DNA of 64,000 nucleotides from Micromonospora sp. WMMD1102 (GCF_029626265.1 NZ_JARUBN010000001.1:5273001-5337000), one strand, 5' to 3'; positions 16,824-26,722 are shown, counted from the first letter of the stretch. The notes: a model not told the origin generated them from the letters alone. Translations and numbers: made by a program.

Positions 16824-17723
16824 ATGAGCAGCGACAGCAGCCTGGGGCAGCCCCCGCAGCCGGCTCCGGCCCCGGACCACGAGGAGTTCCTCGTCGACCG
16901 GGACGGCGACCGGATCGCCCTGCGCAGCTACCCCGACCCGGTCGGAGCGCCGGAGGCGCCGGTCGTGCTGGTCTGGCCGGCGATGGGAGTACGGGCCAGC
17001 TACTACGCCCCGCTCGCCGCCGCGCTGCGGGCCGCCGGACTGGCCGTGGTCGTGGCCGACCTGCGCGGCACCGGCGCCAGCACACCGGCACCGAGCCGCG
17101 CCTCCCGGTACGGCTACGCCGAGCTGGCCGGTGACGTCGGCGCGGTCCTGGCCAGCCTCAAACCACGGCTCGACGGCCGGACCACGATCCTGCTCGGCCA
17201 CTCGCTCGGCGGACAGGCCGCGCTGCTGCACCTGGCGCTCGGCCCCGCCGCACCTGTCGACGGTCTGGCCCTGGTCGCGGTCGGGCTGCCGTACTGGCGG
17301 GCATATCCGGAACGTCGTCGGCTCGGCATCCTCGCCGGCACCCAGCTCATCCACTGCGGCGCGGTCGCGCTGGGCAGCTGGCCCGGTTGGGGCTTCGGCG
17401 GCCGGCAGGCGCGGGGGGTGATCCGGGACTGGGCGTACACCGCCCGGACAGGTCGGTTTCCCCGGCTGGACGGGGTGGACGCCGAAGCCGCCGTCCGGCG
17501 GGTGCGTACCCCGGTGCTGGCGGTGAGCGTCGACCACGACCAATACACCCCGCACGGGACCGTCGACTTCCTCTGCGGGAAGCTGGCCGCCGCCCCGGTC
17601 CGACGTACCCGTTACACGGAGGCCGAGAGCGGTGCCCGACTCGACCACTTCACCTGGGTACGCGCGTCGGCGCCGGTCGCCGCCCAGGTGGCCGCCTTCG
17701 CCGCGGAGTTGCCGCCCCGATAG
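16824..17723 (+). CDS. Alpha/beta hydrolase
   Basis: 299 residues, cytoplasmic (no signal peptide). The nucleophile elbow GHSLGG places Ser127, with an oxyanion-side sequence PAMGVRASYYAPLAAAL and the strand VVVADLRGTGAST. The acid is likely the Asp of AVSVDHDQYTP near 245, and the His that of ARLDHFTW near 275. It resembles the YheT/lysophospholipase-like group and would cleave an ester or amide; no substrate is indicated. It ends just before a hairpin that separates it from the convergent DUF4142 gene. Confidence 0.85.
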   Translation: MSSDSSLGQPPQPAPAPDHEEFLVDRDGDRIALRSYPDPVGAPEAPVVLVWPAMGVRASYYAPLAAALRAAGLAVVVADLRGTGASTPAPSRASRYGYAELAGDVGAVLASLKPRLDGRTTILLGHSLGGQAALLHLALGPAAPVDGLALVAVGLPYWRAYPERRRLGILAGTQLIHCGAVALGSWPGWGFGGRQARGVIRDWAYTARTGRFPRLDGVDAEAAVRRVRTPVLAVSVDHDQYTPHGTVDFLCGKLAAAPVRRTRYTEAESGARLDHFTWVRASAPVAAQVAAFAAELPPR

Positions 17724-17848
17724 CGCCGCCGCCCGATCCCAGCCCGGCAGCATCGCGGTACCGCGCCGCCAACCGGGTCCTTTCCAGCCAGAGCCGAGCC
17801 GACCGGGCCCGCCCCAGCCAGAAACGACCACTGGGTGCCGGCAGCGAC

Positions 17849-17889
17849 GACGGGTCCCCCGGCATGGTGTCACGGCCGGAGGACCCGTC
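17849..17889. terminator. Hairpin between convergent genes
   Basis: Arms 17849-17863 and 17875-17889 pair over 15 bases with one mismatch around an 11-base loop. It can end transcription from both the hydrolase (stop 17723) and the DUF4142 gene (stop 17914). Confidence 0.6.
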
Positions 17890-17913
17890 ATGCCGCCGTA
17901 TCGCGGCGGTGGA

Positions 17914-18573
17914 CTAGCTGATGGTCGGGCTCGGCGTGCCCGTCCGGCCCGGCGACGGAGCGCCGGAACTGATTCCCGGACTCGGTCCCACCGTGGTGCC
18001 ACCCGGGATCGGGATGCCCAGACTCTGGGCCGCCGCCACCAGCGCGTTGTGATGCGCCTGGAGCACCGGGGCCGCCTGCTGCGCCACCTGCTTGGCCGAC
18101 GGGTCGGAACCCTGGGTCAACTCGGCCTGCACCAGCTGCATCGCCTGGGTGTGCGCGGTCAGCTGGGCCGTGACCCACTGCGTGTCGAAGTCCGCACCCG
18201 AGACGTTCTGCAACTGGTTGACGACCGCCTGCTGCTCGCTGGTCACCTTGTTCGGCAGTGTCAGCGAGGCCGCCGATGCGACGCTCTGCACCTTCTGGTC
18301 GAGCTGGGTGTGGTCGGTCACCAACCGACCGCCGAGGTCCTTGACCTCCTGGCTCGCCCCCTTCTGCTTGGCCAGGTTGCCCGTCGCGATCTCCGCGAGG
18401 TTCACCTGGTGGATCGACTGCAGGAACTGTCTGTCCTGCGCCGACAGCGAAGCGGACGGCGTGGCCGACGGTGTCCCCGACGGCGCGGCGGCGGCGCTGT
18501 ACGCCGCACCGGCCGGCACGAGGCCGAGTACCGCCATCGAGACGAGCACGCCCAGGCGTTTGACGACCAACAT
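17914..18573 (-). CDS. DUF4142 (predicted outer/secreted four-helix) protein
   Basis: 219 residues. A signal peptide is clear: MLVVKRLGVLVSMAVLGLVP, then AGAAYSAAAA. Residues 40-180 match DUF4142, an all-helical bundle with ferritin-like repeats: QDRQFLQSIHQVNLAEIATG, VKDLGGRLVTDHTQLDQKV, and HTQAMQLVQAELTQGSD. The C-terminus is a Ser/Pro/Thr/Gly tail. Function is unknown; family members are exported and linked to envelope stress in a few bacteria. ATG 18573 follows GGAGGGGGGAAC, which decides it over the upstream ATG 18627. Confidence 0.85.
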   Translation of the reverse strand: MLVVKRLGVLVSMAVLGLVPAGAAYSAAAAPSGTPSATPSASLSAQDRQFLQSIHQVNLAEIATGNLAKQKGASQEVKDLGGRLVTDHTQLDQKVQSVASAASLTLPNKVTSEQQAVVNQLQNVSGADFDTQWVTAQLTAHTQAMQLVQAELTQGSDPSAKQVAQQAAPVLQAHHNALVAAAQSLGIPIPGGTTVGPSPGISSGAPSPGRTGTPSPTIS

Positions 18574-18682
18574 GTGTGTTCCCCCCTCCGTCGTTGAACT
18601 TCGGGGATACCCGGTACCTCCGCCCACACGCCGAGTCGTTTACCGTTCGACGCACCGGGTACGCCGAATCCGGGACGGGCAG

Positions 18683-18742
18683 GCCCACTCTTTCGGGGAA
18701 AGAGTGCTCTTCGGGCGCGACGAGCCCACTCTTTCCCGGAAA
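18683..18742. repeat. Pair of short palindromic repeats
   Basis: The 12-mer GCCCACTCTTTC occurs at 18683-18694 and 18724-18735. At the first copy it is completed to a perfect inverted repeat (arms 18686-18694 and 18698-18706, loop GGG). At the second only TTTCCCGGAAA (18732-18742) remains. They lie between the DUF4142 and trpD genes. Confidence 0.75.
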
Positions 18743-18795
18743 CTGCGCGATCGTGCACGCGCGGCAGCGCACGGGTGCGGTGCGGTGGGAAGGGT

Positions 18796-19857
18796 TTAGG
18801 GCTCTTCGGACTTGGCGGACTTGGCTATCTCGACCCAGGTGTCGAGGGTGCGGGCGGCGGCGCCGGAGTCGATCGAGTCGGCCGCCCGGAGCAGACCGTC
18901 GCGCATCGCCGGCAACAGCCCGCCGGGGAAGCCGCCGTTGGCCGCCAGCGCGGCGGCGGCGTTGACGAGTACCGCGTCCCGGACCGGGCCAGGCTCGCCG
19001 GCCAGCAGCCGGCGGGTCACGTCGGCGTTGAACGCGGCGTCGCCGCCGCGCAGGTCGCCGGGGGCCGAGCGGGGAAGGTCGAGGTCGGCGGCGTCGGCCA
19101 GCATCTCGGTGACCCGGCCCTGGTGGGCCAGCCACAGCCGGGTCGGCGCGGCGGTGCTGAACTCGTCGAGCCCGTCCTCGCCGCGCATCACCAGCACCGA
19201 GTCGCCACGCCGGGCGAAGACCTCGGCCACCACCGGCGCCATCCGGGGGTCGAAGCAGCCCACCGCGCCGGACCGGGGCCGGGCCGGGTTGGTCAGCGGG
19301 CCGAGGAAGTTGAAGACCGTCGGCACGCCGAGCTCGCGCCGGGGCCCGCCGGTGTGCCGCATCCCGGGGTGGAAGCGGGCGGCGAAGCAGAAGCCGATGC
19401 CGACCTCGGAGACGCACCGGGCCACTCCGGCCGGCCCGAGGTCGAGCGGCACGCCGAGGAATTCGAGCAGGTCGGCGGCGCCGCAGGAGGACGAGGCGGC
19501 CCGGTTGCCGTGCTTGACGACGCGTACCCCGGCACCGGCGACCACCATCGCGGTCATGGTGGAGATGTTGACGGTGTGCGCCCGGTCGCCGCCGGTGCCG
19601 ACCACGTCGACCGCCTCGGCGCGCAGCGCGGCCGGCAGTTCGACCAGGGTGGCCCGGCCCAGCATCGCCTCGACCAGTCCGGCCAGTTCGGCCGGGGTCT
19701 CCCCCTTGGCCCGCAGCGCCGTGGCGAACCCGGCGATCTGGACCGGTGTCGCCGCCCCCGACATGATCTCCCCCATCGCCCAGGCGGTGTCGGCGGTGGA
19801 GAGTTCCTCGGCACGCAGCAGCGCGGCGAGCAGGTTGGGCCAGGTCCGTTCACCCAT
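18796..19857 (-). CDS. trpD: Anthranilate phosphoribosyltransferase
   Basis: 353 residues, the normal length for TrpD. It joins anthranilate and PRPP in tryptophan synthesis. The PRPP loop [17 protein letters not shown] is at about 84-100, KHGNRAASS at about 115-123, and the metal residues follow in GEDGLDEFS. The anthranilate-tunnel sequence [12 protein letters not shown] is present. ATG 19857 has GGGAGG seven bases upstream. No other trp gene lies nearby. The same isolated trpD beside ctaE-qcrCAB is seen in other actinobacteria, from memory. Confidence 0.95.
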   Translation of the reverse strand: MGERTWPNLLAALLRAEELSTADTAWAMGEIMSGAATPVQIAGFATALRAKGETPAELAGLVEAMLGRATLVELPAALRAEAVDVVGTGGDRAHTVNISTMTAMVVAGAGVRVVKHGNRAASSSCGAADLLEFLGVPLDLGPAGVARCVSEVGIGFCFAARFHPGMRHTGGPRRELGVPTVFNFLGPLTNPARPRSGAVGCFDPRMAPVVAEVFARRGDSVLVMRGEDGLDEFSTAAPTRLWLAHQGRVTEMLADAADLDLPRSAPGDLRGGDAAFNADVTRRLLAGEPGPVRDAVLVNAAAALAANGGFPGGLLPAMRDGLLRAADSIDSGAAARTLDTWVEIAKSAKSEEP

Positions 19858-19932
19858 GCGGGCCTCCCGGGCGGGGCGGGGTGGTTGGCGGTGTGTGTGG
19901 TGGTGCGTGGTGGTGGTGCGTGCCCCGGAGCC

Positions 19933-20343
19933 CTAGGAGAGCGCGCTGGCGCCGCTGGCGCGGGAGCGGAGCAGGCCGGCCACGGTCTGGCCGGTGGTCA
20001 CCGGGTCGAGCGGGTGCACCAGGGTGGCGTCGACCTGGGCGTAGGCCGCGAGCCACCGGTCGGCGGCCCGGGCGATCACCACGCAGGTCGGCGGGGCCTC
20101 GTCACGGTCGTCCTTGATCTGCCGGGCGATGCCGAGCCCGCCGGTCGGGGTCGCCTCGCCGTCGAGCAGCAGCAGGTCGATCTCGTAGTCGTCGACCAGC
20201 CGGATGCACTCGTCGTAGCTTTCCGCGTCGACGAACTCGACGCGCAGGTCGGCGGCCGGGCGGGTGCCGACGGCGAGCCGCATCCGGTCCCGGACCTCCG
20301 GGTCGTCGCTGTAGAGCAGGACGGTGTACTGACGATCGCTCAT
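19933..20343 (-). CDS. Stand-alone receiver-like protein with altered switch residue
   Basis: 136 residues, one CheY-like fold and no output domain: YTVLLYSDDPEVRDRMRLAV with an acidic pair (Asp13/Asp14), EIDLLLLDGEATPTGG with Asp61 at the phospho-acceptor place, and ATLVHPLDP where the conserved Lys-Pro is His110-Pro. The Lys change suggests that phosphorylation-coupled switching is lost or altered. No kinase is adjacent. ATG 20343 lies 18 bases after a GGTGGGAG stretch; the upstream extension to 20454 has no start signal. It lies 75 bases upstream of trpD on the same strand. Confidence 0.75.
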   Translation of the reverse strand: MSDRQYTVLLYSDDPEVRDRMRLAVGTRPAADLRVEFVDAESYDECIRLVDDYEIDLLLLDGEATPTGGLGIARQIKDDRDEAPPTCVVIARAADRWLAAYAQVDATLVHPLDPVTTGQTVAGLLRSRASGASALS

Positions 20344-20488
20344 CGGTCGCTGGGCTCCCACCTCGTAGCTGCGCAGCCGATCGTACCGGTCGGCTCCGGG
20401 GCCCGACCGGCCCGCCCGGCTTCCGGGGCCGGTGCCGCCCGAATCCCGGGACATCCGGGTACGCCGGCACCCGCCGCGGCCCGGCCCG

Positions 20489-21442
20489 TTACACCGGACT
20501 GCCGGCGGCCCGTTCCCTGGCCTCCTGGCGGTCCAGCTCGCGGTCGGTGCGGCGGGCCTCCCGCTCGGACTGCCGCACCCACTGCACCAGCAGCACGGCG
20601 AGCATGGTCACGCTGACGAACTCGCCACCGGCCCAGAGGATGCCGCCGGCCACCTTCTGGTCGTTGAACGGGTCGGACCAGTCCAGCCCGAGCGAGGGGT
20701 ACCAGTCGCCGCCGAACAGGGTGGTGCTCTGCATCACCGTCAGCCCGAGCACGGTGTGGAAGGGCACCGAGAGGATCATCAGCAGCGCCCGGGCCGGGTA
20801 CGGCCAGCGGCCCGGCAGCGGGTCGAGCCCGACCAGCGGCCAGAAGAAGAGGCATCCGGTGAGGATGAAGTGCGCGTGCACCAGCTCGTGCCCGAAGGAG
20901 TTCTCCAGGGTCCACCGGTAGAGGCCGGAGAAGTAGAGCACGAACGGGTTGACCACGAAGATCGCGTAGGCGAAGAGCGGGAAGGAGAAGACCTTCGCCA
21001 CCCGGCTGTGCAGCACCGCGAGCAGCCGCTTGCGGGGCGCCCTGCCCAGGGTGCGCAGCGCCAGGGTGACCGGGGCACCCAGGGCAAGGAAGATCGGCGC
21101 CACCATCGACAGCACCATGTGCTGGACCATGTGCACCGACAGCAGGGTGGTGTCGTACGCCCCGAGCCCGGTGAGCGTGACCGCGGCGATCCCGCCCAGC
21201 CCCGGCCCGAGGAAGAGCACGGTACGCGGTAGCGGCCAGGAGTGCCCGCGCACCCGCAACCGGTGTACGCCGTACAGGTAGAGGCCGGCGGCCAGCACCA
21301 GGCCGACGGCGAGCCAGCTGTTCAGCGTGCTCTCGGTGAAGATGGCGGAGACGGTGAACGGCGTCGTCTCGGCGCCCCCACCGGCGAGGACGGCCGGTGC
21401 CGGGGGCACCGCCGGGGCGGGGCCGGTGTCGAGGTGCAGCAC
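20489..21442 (-). CDS. ctaG: Cytochrome c oxidase assembly protein (CtaG, caa3 type)
   Basis: 317 residues with about seven membrane segments, matching the caa3_CtaG family (Pfam PF09678) needed for copper delivery to oxidase. Recognisable parts are [25 protein letters not shown] and [23 protein letters not shown], with conserved His residues in helices that could carry copper, and [16 protein letters not shown] near the end. GTG 21442 is supported by a TAGCCT box seven bases upstream. It is divergent from ctaE, consistent with a role in building the same oxidase. Confidence 0.9.
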   Translation of the reverse strand: MLHLDTGPAPAVPPAPAVLAGGGAETTPFTVSAIFTESTLNSWLAVGLVLAAGLYLYGVHRLRVRGHSWPLPRTVLFLGPGLGGIAAVTLTGLGAYDTTLLSVHMVQHMVLSMVAPIFLALGAPVTLALRTLGRAPRKRLLAVLHSRVAKVFSFPLFAYAIFVVNPFVLYFSGLYRWTLENSFGHELVHAHFILTGCLFFWPLVGLDPLPGRWPYPARALLMILSVPFHTVLGLTVMQSTTLFGGDWYPSLGLDWSDPFNDQKVAGGILWAGGEFVSVTMLAVLLVQWVRQSEREARRTDRELDRQEARERAAGSPV

Positions 21443-21449
21443 GCTTTTC

Positions 21450-21455
21450 AGGCTA
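21450..21455 (-). promoter_or_regulatory. Leaderless-type -10 box of ctaG
   Basis: TAGCCT on the minus strand ends seven bases before GTG 21442. Confidence 0.5.
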
Positions 21456-21551
21456 GGCCAGACGAACCGGCCGGGCTGCGTCACCCCGTCCGACGAGGGA
21501 GTTAGGCCACCCCGACGATGGCCGATGCCGATCAGGGGCAATAATGACCGC

Positions 21552-22151
21552 GTGACTGCCGCCTCAGCCATTGACAAGAGCCGGATCCACTCGCTGACCC
21601 GACCCAACATGGTCAGCGTCGGGACGATCGTGTGGCTCTCGAGCGAACTCATGTTCTTCGCGGCGCTGTTCGCGATGTACTTCTCCATCCGGGCGGCGGC
21701 GCCCGAGCAGTGGGAGAAGCACACCGAGGTGCTGAACATCCCGTACGCGACGACGTTCACGGTGATCCTGGTGCTCTCCTCGATCACCTGTCAGGCGGGT
21801 GTCTTCGCCGCCGAACGGGGTGACGTGCACGCGCTGCGTCGCTGGTTCACGCTCACCTTCGTGATGGGCCTGGTCTTCGTCCTGGGCCAGCTCAACGAGT
21901 ACCGCGAGCTGGTGCACCACGGGGTGAAGATCAACGGCGACGGGTACGGGTCGGTGTTCTACCTGACCACCGGTTTCCACGCGCTGCACGTGACCGGCGG
22001 TCTGGTCGCCTTCATCATCTTCATGATCCGGACCACCATGGGCCGGTTCACGCCGGCACAGGCCACCTCGGCGATCGTCGTCTCCTACTACTGGCACTTC
22101 GTCGACGTCGTCTGGATCGCGCTCTACGGCATGATCTACTGGCTTCAGTGA
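21552..22151 (+). CDS. ctaE: Cytochrome c oxidase subunit III
   Basis: 199 residues, five predicted membrane helices as in actinobacterial CtaE. Conserved pieces include [20 protein letters not shown], the Glu-containing helix [35 protein letters not shown] and [20 protein letters not shown]. It packs against subunit I in the plasma membrane and influences proton uptake. It is the first gene of ctaE-qcrC-qcrA-qcrB, the standard actinobacterial order that reflects the bc1-aa3 supercomplex. GTG 21552 is the first start compatible with the family N-terminus. Confidence 0.96.
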   Translation: MTAASAIDKSRIHSLTRPNMVSVGTIVWLSSELMFFAALFAMYFSIRAAAPEQWEKHTEVLNIPYATTFTVILVLSSITCQAGVFAAERGDVHALRRWFTLTFVMGLVFVLGQLNEYRELVHHGVKINGDGYGSVFYLTTGFHALHVTGGLVAFIIFMIRTTMGRFTPAQATSAIVVSYYWHFVDVVWIALYGMIYWLQ

Positions 22152-22227
22152 TCTTGGAGCGGTCACGTTCCGCCCCGTTGCCCCGTCCCTTCAGACAAGG
22201 TCGAGAAAACCGTTAAGGACACAGGCC

Positions 22228-23076
22228 ATGACTTCTGACACCCCCGGCGGCGACCGCTCCCGCGGGCTGCTCTCGCGGCTGCGCCGCGCGCGGTCGAGGC
22301 CGCGCGGCAAGGCCCGCCGTCGACTGGGCGCCGCGGTCCGGCTGCTGGCCGCACTCACCCTGGCCGGCGGCGCCTACACCGTCTTCGCGCCGGGCCTTTC
22401 GGCGCAGGACACGCCGCAGCTCACCTCGGCGGCCCAGGAGGGCAAGGCGCTCTTCGACACCAGCTGCGTGAGCTGTCACGGCCGCAACGCACAGGGCGTC
22501 GAGGGACGGGGACCGAGCCTGATCGGTGTCGGTGCCGCCTCCGTGGAGTTCCAGGTCGGCACCGGGCGGATGCCGCTGGCCCGGCAGGAGGCGCAGGCCG
22601 AGGAGAAGCCGCCGGTCTTCACCGACGACCAGACCACCCAGCTCGCGCAGTACGTCCAGGAGCTCGGCGGCGGGCCGCAGCTGCCCGAGGGCGACAACCT
22701 GCACCGTGGCGGGGACGCGGCCGAGGGCGGCCGGCTGTTCCGGATCAACTGCTCCTCCTGCCACGCCTTCGGCGGCGGCGGCGGTGCGCTCTCCTCCGGC
22801 AAGTTCGCCCCGAACCTGCGGGACGCGACCGACCGGCAGATCTACGCCGCGATGCTGACCGGGCCGCAGAACATGCCGGTCTTCGGCGACAACCAGATCC
22901 GGCCGGAGCAGAAGGCCGACATCATCGCGTACCTGAACGAGACCGTGCAGTCCGACCGCGATCCGGGCGGCCTCAACCTCGGCCGCTACGGCCCGGCCAC
23001 CGAGGCGCTGGTGATCTTCCTGGTCGGCATCGTGGCACTGATCTTCGCTGCTCTGTGGATTGCGGGTAAGTCATGA
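22228..23076 (+). CDS. qcrC: bc1 complex diheme cytochrome c subunit
   Basis: 282 residues. An N-terminal anchor (LLAALTLAGGAYTVF) is followed by two cytochrome c folds with heme sites CVSCH at 80-84 and CSSCH at 175-179, and each has a downstream Met candidate ligand (GRMPLARQ; PQNMPVFGDNQI). A C-terminal helix LVIFLVGIVALIFAALWIAG anchors the protein. In actinobacteria QcrC hands electrons straight to oxidase subunit II, so no free cytochrome c is needed. ATG 22228 has AAGGA nine bases upstream. Its stop overlaps the start of qcrA by four bases (ATGA). Confidence 0.97.
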   Translation: MTSDTPGGDRSRGLLSRLRRARSRPRGKARRRLGAAVRLLAALTLAGGAYTVFAPGLSAQDTPQLTSAAQEGKALFDTSCVSCHGRNAQGVEGRGPSLIGVGAASVEFQVGTGRMPLARQEAQAEEKPPVFTDDQTTQLAQYVQELGGGPQLPEGDNLHRGGDAAEGGRLFRINCSSCHAFGGGGGALSSGKFAPNLRDATDRQIYAAMLTGPQNMPVFGDNQIRPEQKADIIAYLNETVQSDRDPGGLNLGRYGPATEALVIFLVGIVALIFAALWIAGKS

Positions 23077-24161
23077 GCACTGCCAACGACGGACAGCCGC
23101 ACGGGGCCGGTCGGGCGCCGGTGGACCTGGACGACCCGACCCTGTCCCGGTTCGACATCGTCCGCGAGGGCGCCCGGCGGGACGACATCGAGATCGTCCA
23201 CTACGAGCCGCAGTTCCCGGTCCCGGGCACCAGGGCGGAGCGCCGGCTGAGCCGGACGATCACCTTCATGTTCCTCCTGGTCGGCGCCCTGTCCACCGCC
23301 TTCCTGGTGGTCTACATCTGGTGGCCCTGGGACTACGAGTCGCAGAGCGGGCTCGGCGTGCTCTACACCCCGCTGCTCGGCCTCACCCTCGGCCTCGCGC
23401 TGCTCCTGATCGGCTTCGGCCTGCTCGCCTGGGGCAAGAAGCTGCTGCCCAAGGAGGTGTCGATCCAGGGCCGGCACGACGAGGAAGTCAGCGAGGACGA
23501 GCGCAAGCTCACCGGCAACACGATGCTCTACCTCGCCGACGAGATGGGCGTACGGCGCCGGCCTCTGCTCGGCATCTCCCTGCTGGCCGGGCTCGCCCCG
23601 GTGGGTGCGGTCGCCGCGGCCCCGCTGATCGGCGGCATGATCGAACAGCCGCACAAGAACAACCAGATGTTCACCACCGGCTGGAAGCCGGAGGACGGCA
23701 AGCGGATCCACCTGGCCCACCACGACGGCACCCCGGTACGCCCGGAGGACGTCAGCCCCGGCGGCCAGATCACCGTCTTCCCCGGCATCGAGGGCGGCGC
23801 CACGAACAAGCACGCCGACTCCCCCGTGCTGCTGATCCACCTCCGCGAGGGTGACGCGGCACAGGCGAAGGCGGCGAACGTCCGGGAGGACAAGCCGGAC
23901 TACATGTGGGGCAACTACATCGCGTACTCCAAGATCTGCACCCACGCGGGTTGCCCGGCGAGCCTCTACGAGCAGCAGACCAACCGGCTGCTCTGCCCCT
24001 GCCACCAGTCCCAGTTCCTGATCACCGACAACGCCCGCCCGATCTTCGGCCCGGCGAACCGGCGACTTCCCCAACTGCCGCTCGACGTCGAGGGCGGATT
24101 CTTCGTGGCGAAGTCCGACTTCACCGAGACCGTCGGGCCAGACTTCTGGGAGCGGCCATGA
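23073..24161 (+). CDS. qcrA: bc1 complex Rieske iron-sulfur subunit
   Basis: 362 residues. Three membrane helices (two before residue 130, one near 170) precede the Rieske domain, as usual in actinobacteria. Cluster box I is ICTHAGC (Cys289, His291) and box [12 protein letters not shown] (Cys308, His311); Cys294 and Cys310 should form the disulfide. It moves electrons from menaquinol to the QcrC hemes. Overlaps qcrC at the start and qcrB at the end by four bases each (ATGA), so the three subunits are translationally coupled. Confidence 0.97.
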   Translation: MSTANDGQPHGAGRAPVDLDDPTLSRFDIVREGARRDDIEIVHYEPQFPVPGTRAERRLSRTITFMFLLVGALSTAFLVVYIWWPWDYESQSGLGVLYTPLLGLTLGLALLLIGFGLLAWGKKLLPKEVSIQGRHDEEVSEDERKLTGNTMLYLADEMGVRRRPLLGISLLAGLAPVGAVAAAPLIGGMIEQPHKNNQMFTTGWKPEDGKRIHLAHHDGTPVRPEDVSPGGQITVFPGIEGGATNKHADSPVLLIHLREGDAAQAKAANVREDKPDYMWGNYIAYSKICTHAGCPASLYEQQTNRLLCPCHQSQFLITDNARPIFGPANRRLPQLPLDVEGGFFVAKSDFTETVGPDFWERP

Positions 24162-25780
24162 AGCGTCGAAGGTTCGACATGGCGGCGGTGCCCGGCAAGG
24201 CCGCCCGCGAGGTCGACGACAGATACCACGTGGCGACCCCGCTGCGTTCCCTGCTGAACAAGGTCTTCCCGGACCACTGGTCGTTCCTGCTCGGTGAGAT
24301 CGCGCTCTTCTCCTTCATCGTGCTGCTGCTCACCGGCGTCTACCTGACGCTGTTCTTCGAGCCGTCGCTGCGCGAGGTCACCTACGACGGCAGCTACCGG
24401 CCGTTGCAGGGCGTGCACATGTCCGCCGCCTACGAGTCGTCGCTGAACATCTCGTTCGACGTGCGCGGCGGCCTGATCATGCGGCAGATGCACCACTGGG
24501 CCGCGCTGCTGTTCATGGCCTCGATCATCGTGCACATGATGCGGATCTTCTTCACCGGAGCGTTCCGCAAGCCGCGCGAGCTGAACTGGATCATCGGCTA
24601 CCTGCTCTTCTGGGTCGGCTTCCTCGCCGGCTTCACCGGCTACTCGCTGCCGGACGACGGCCTCTCCGGCACCGGCCTGCGGATCGCCTCGGCGATCATG
24701 CTCTCCATCCCGGTGATCGGCACCTGGCTCACCTCGTCCATCTTCGCCGGCGAGTTCCCGGGTGAGATCATCATCAGCCGGTTCTTCATCGCCCACGTAC
24801 TGCTGATCCCCGCCCTGCTGGTGGCGCTGATCAGCGTGCACCTCGGCCTGGTCTTCAAGCAGAAGCACACCCAGTGGCCCGGCCCCGGCCGGACCAACGC
24901 GAACGTGGTCGGCGAACGCATGTTCCCGCGCTACGCGTTGAAGCAGGGCGGCTTCTTCATGATCGTCTTCGGGGTGATCGCCTTACTCGGCGGCGTGGCA
25001 CAGATCAACCCGATCTGGCTGTTCGGCCCGTACGAGGCCGGGGTGGTCTCGGCGGCCAGCCAGCCCGACTGGTACGTCATGTTCCTCGACGGCTCGACCC
25101 GGTTGATGCCGCCGTGGCAGATCTCCATCCCGATCGGCGACGGCTACGTCATCCCGCCGCTGTTCTGGCCGACCGTGGTGCTGCCCGGGATCCTGACCGT
25201 GGTGCCGCTGCTCTACCCGTTCATCGAGGCCCGGCTCAACAAGGACCAGCGCAGCCACCACCTGCTCCAGCGTCCCCGCGACGTTCCGGGCCGTACCGCC
25301 CTGGGCGCCATGGCGGTGACGTTCTGGCTGGTGCTGACGCTCTCCGGGGCGAACGACGTGATCGCGGAGAAGTTCTGGATCAGCCTGAACGCGATGACCT
25401 GGGCCGGCCGGATCGGGTTGATCGTCCTGCCGCCGCTGGCGTACTACGTCACCTACCGGATCTGCCTCGGCCTCCAACAGCACGACCGGGAGGTACTCGC
25501 ACACGGCGTCGAGACCGGCATCATCCGCCGGCTGCCGAGCGGGCAGTTCGTGGAGGTGCACCAGCCGCTCGGCCGGACCGACGAGCACGGCCACAGCGAG
25601 CTGGAGTACGTCGGCTGGGTGGTGCCGAAGAAGATGAACCGGCTCGGCGCGCTCGGACCGGCGATCAAGGGCTTCTTCTACCCCATCGAGAAGCCGGTCG
25701 AGGCGCCGGTCTCGCCCGGCCACCCGCCGGTCGAGCCGCGCCCGGAACGCCAGGAGATCGGCAGCGGCGAGCGCCGCTGA
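24158..25780 (+). CDS. qcrB: bc1 complex cytochrome b subunit
   Basis: 540 residues. The heme-b histidines lie in [20 protein letters not shown] (first pair) and the later [10 protein letters not shown] and ISVHLGLV segments. The quinol-site motif appears as WYVMFLDG rather than the mitochondrial PEWY, normal for this phylum. The C-terminal 120-residue extension (from [20 protein letters not shown] on) is also typical of actinobacterial QcrB. This is the target of Q203-type inhibitors in mycobacteria. ATG 24158 overlaps the qcrA stop. A strong hairpin ends the operon. Confidence 0.97.
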   Translation: MKRRRFDMAAVPGKAAREVDDRYHVATPLRSLLNKVFPDHWSFLLGEIALFSFIVLLLTGVYLTLFFEPSLREVTYDGSYRPLQGVHMSAAYESSLNISFDVRGGLIMRQMHHWAALLFMASIIVHMMRIFFTGAFRKPRELNWIIGYLLFWVGFLAGFTGYSLPDDGLSGTGLRIASAIMLSIPVIGTWLTSSIFAGEFPGEIIISRFFIAHVLLIPALLVALISVHLGLVFKQKHTQWPGPGRTNANVVGERMFPRYALKQGGFFMIVFGVIALLGGVAQINPIWLFGPYEAGVVSAASQPDWYVMFLDGSTRLMPPWQISIPIGDGYVIPPLFWPTVVLPGILTVVPLLYPFIEARLNKDQRSHHLLQRPRDVPGRTALGAMAVTFWLVLTLSGANDVIAEKFWISLNAMTWAGRIGLIVLPPLAYYVTYRICLGLQQHDREVLAHGVETGIIRRLPSGQFVEVHQPLGRTDEHGHSELEYVGWVVPKKMNRLGALGPAIKGFFYPIEKPVEAPVSPGHPPVEPRPERQEIGSGERR

Positions 25781-25796
25781 GCTACGAAGCCCCACC

Positions 25797-25830
25797 AGTG
25801 GCGCCCGCCGGAGAACCGGCGGGCGCCACT
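25797..25830 (+). terminator. Terminator of the ctaE-qcrCAB operon
   Basis: Perfect 15-base arms 25797-25811 and 25816-25830 around an AGAA loop, 16 bases after the qcrB stop. Confidence 0.8.
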
Positions 25831-25921
25831 GCCGTTTCCGGGCCTGCTGTCGTTCCCGGCCTGCTGTCTGTAGTTGGGGCCAGGTCTTTGCGTCTGATCG
25901 ACGAACGGGAAGTCCAGAGCA

Positions 25922-26551
25922 CTAACCGTAGCGGGCACGCCATTCAAGATAGGCGGCCTGCTGCTGGGCATCGAAGGCCTCAACGTTCCCCACACGCGGG
26001 TGCCGAGGGCCGAAACCGATCACGCTCCGCAGCGGCGTACTCGTCCACAGCGCCTGCAACGCCGGATACTGCTCAATCTCCCACAACACCTCACGCACGA
26101 CGTCGTCCACCGCAGAATCTGGGCGTTCGCAGTAAATGCCGCTGCTCTGAGTGTTGAGCTCACCGACGTCAGCGAAGGCGGGCAAATCCGGAAACACCAT
26201 GTCAAGGCTGAGCCTCCAGCGCTCCGGCTGATACCAATCCGGCCCCGCCCCGTTGACCATCAGATGCCTGTTGAAGGACAAGGTCGGCAGCTCATCGCTC
26301 CAGCTGTAGCGACCCCAGGACACGGCAAATCCATCGGCGTTCCCGCCCGGCGCCGACTCCAGCCCATCGATCTCGACCGCAAGGAAGGACCAGAACACCC
26401 GCCAGGCCGACTCGGGGCTCTCCACCCGGTTCGGATCAAGGCCATGTTGTCGGAGAAGATCTCGGAGGACGTCCGCCGAATCCGGCCACAACACGAACAC
26501 ACCGCAAGGTACCAGCCAGCTCCCACCCCGAATCCAACCTGTGCACGTCAT
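25922..26551 (-). CDS. Hypothetical protein, accessory-looking
   Basis: 209 residues, not recognised. It is Trp- and acid-rich with no membrane segment: SWLVPCGVFVLWPDSADVLR, YSWSDELPTLSFNRHLMVNG, GPDWYQPERWRLSLDMVFPD and VVREVLWEIEQYPALQALW. It could be a small soluble fold such as an immunity-type protein, but no motif proves this. Base composition is visibly lower in G/C than both neighbours, and it stands between two terminators that close the qcr and ctaC-ctaF operons. This suggests a late insertion with its own promoter. ATG 26551 is tentative; internal GTG codons near 26503 would shorten it. Confidence 0.6.
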   Translation of the reverse strand: MTCTGWIRGGSWLVPCGVFVLWPDSADVLRDLLRQHGLDPNRVESPESAWRVFWSFLAVEIDGLESAPGGNADGFAVSWGRYSWSDELPTLSFNRHLMVNGAGPDWYQPERWRLSLDMVFPDLPAFADVGELNTQSSGIYCERPDSAVDDVVREVLWEIEQYPALQALWTSTPLRSVIGFGPRHPRVGNVEAFDAQQQAAYLEWRARYG

Positions 26552-26611
26552 CGCGTACGCGTCTGCGCAGATCTAGCAGTACGCCGACATCTGCCAGTCC
26601 GTGATACCACG

Positions 26612-26629
26612 GTGTCATCGTGATGACAC
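26612..26629. promoter_or_regulatory. 18-bp palindrome upstream of the orphan gene
   Basis: GTGTCATC at 26612-26619 and GATGACAC at 26622-26629 form a perfect inverted repeat with a two-base centre, 60 bases before ATG 26551. The size fits a dimeric repressor site (TetR- or GntR-like); no regulator is adjacent. Confidence 0.4.
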
Positions 26630-26722
26630 GGGGCGTGGGATCCGAAGCGGTCGTGGCCAGGCGCCGGAGAGGCAGCACTCGCGATCGACGGCGGTCTGAC
26701 GCCGTCTCTGGGCCGCATACGA

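Noticed and set aside
17724..20488. Biosynthetic gene cluster around trpD
   Set aside because: No NRPS, PKS, RiPP or terpene genes are present; trpD sits alone in a conserved housekeeping context.
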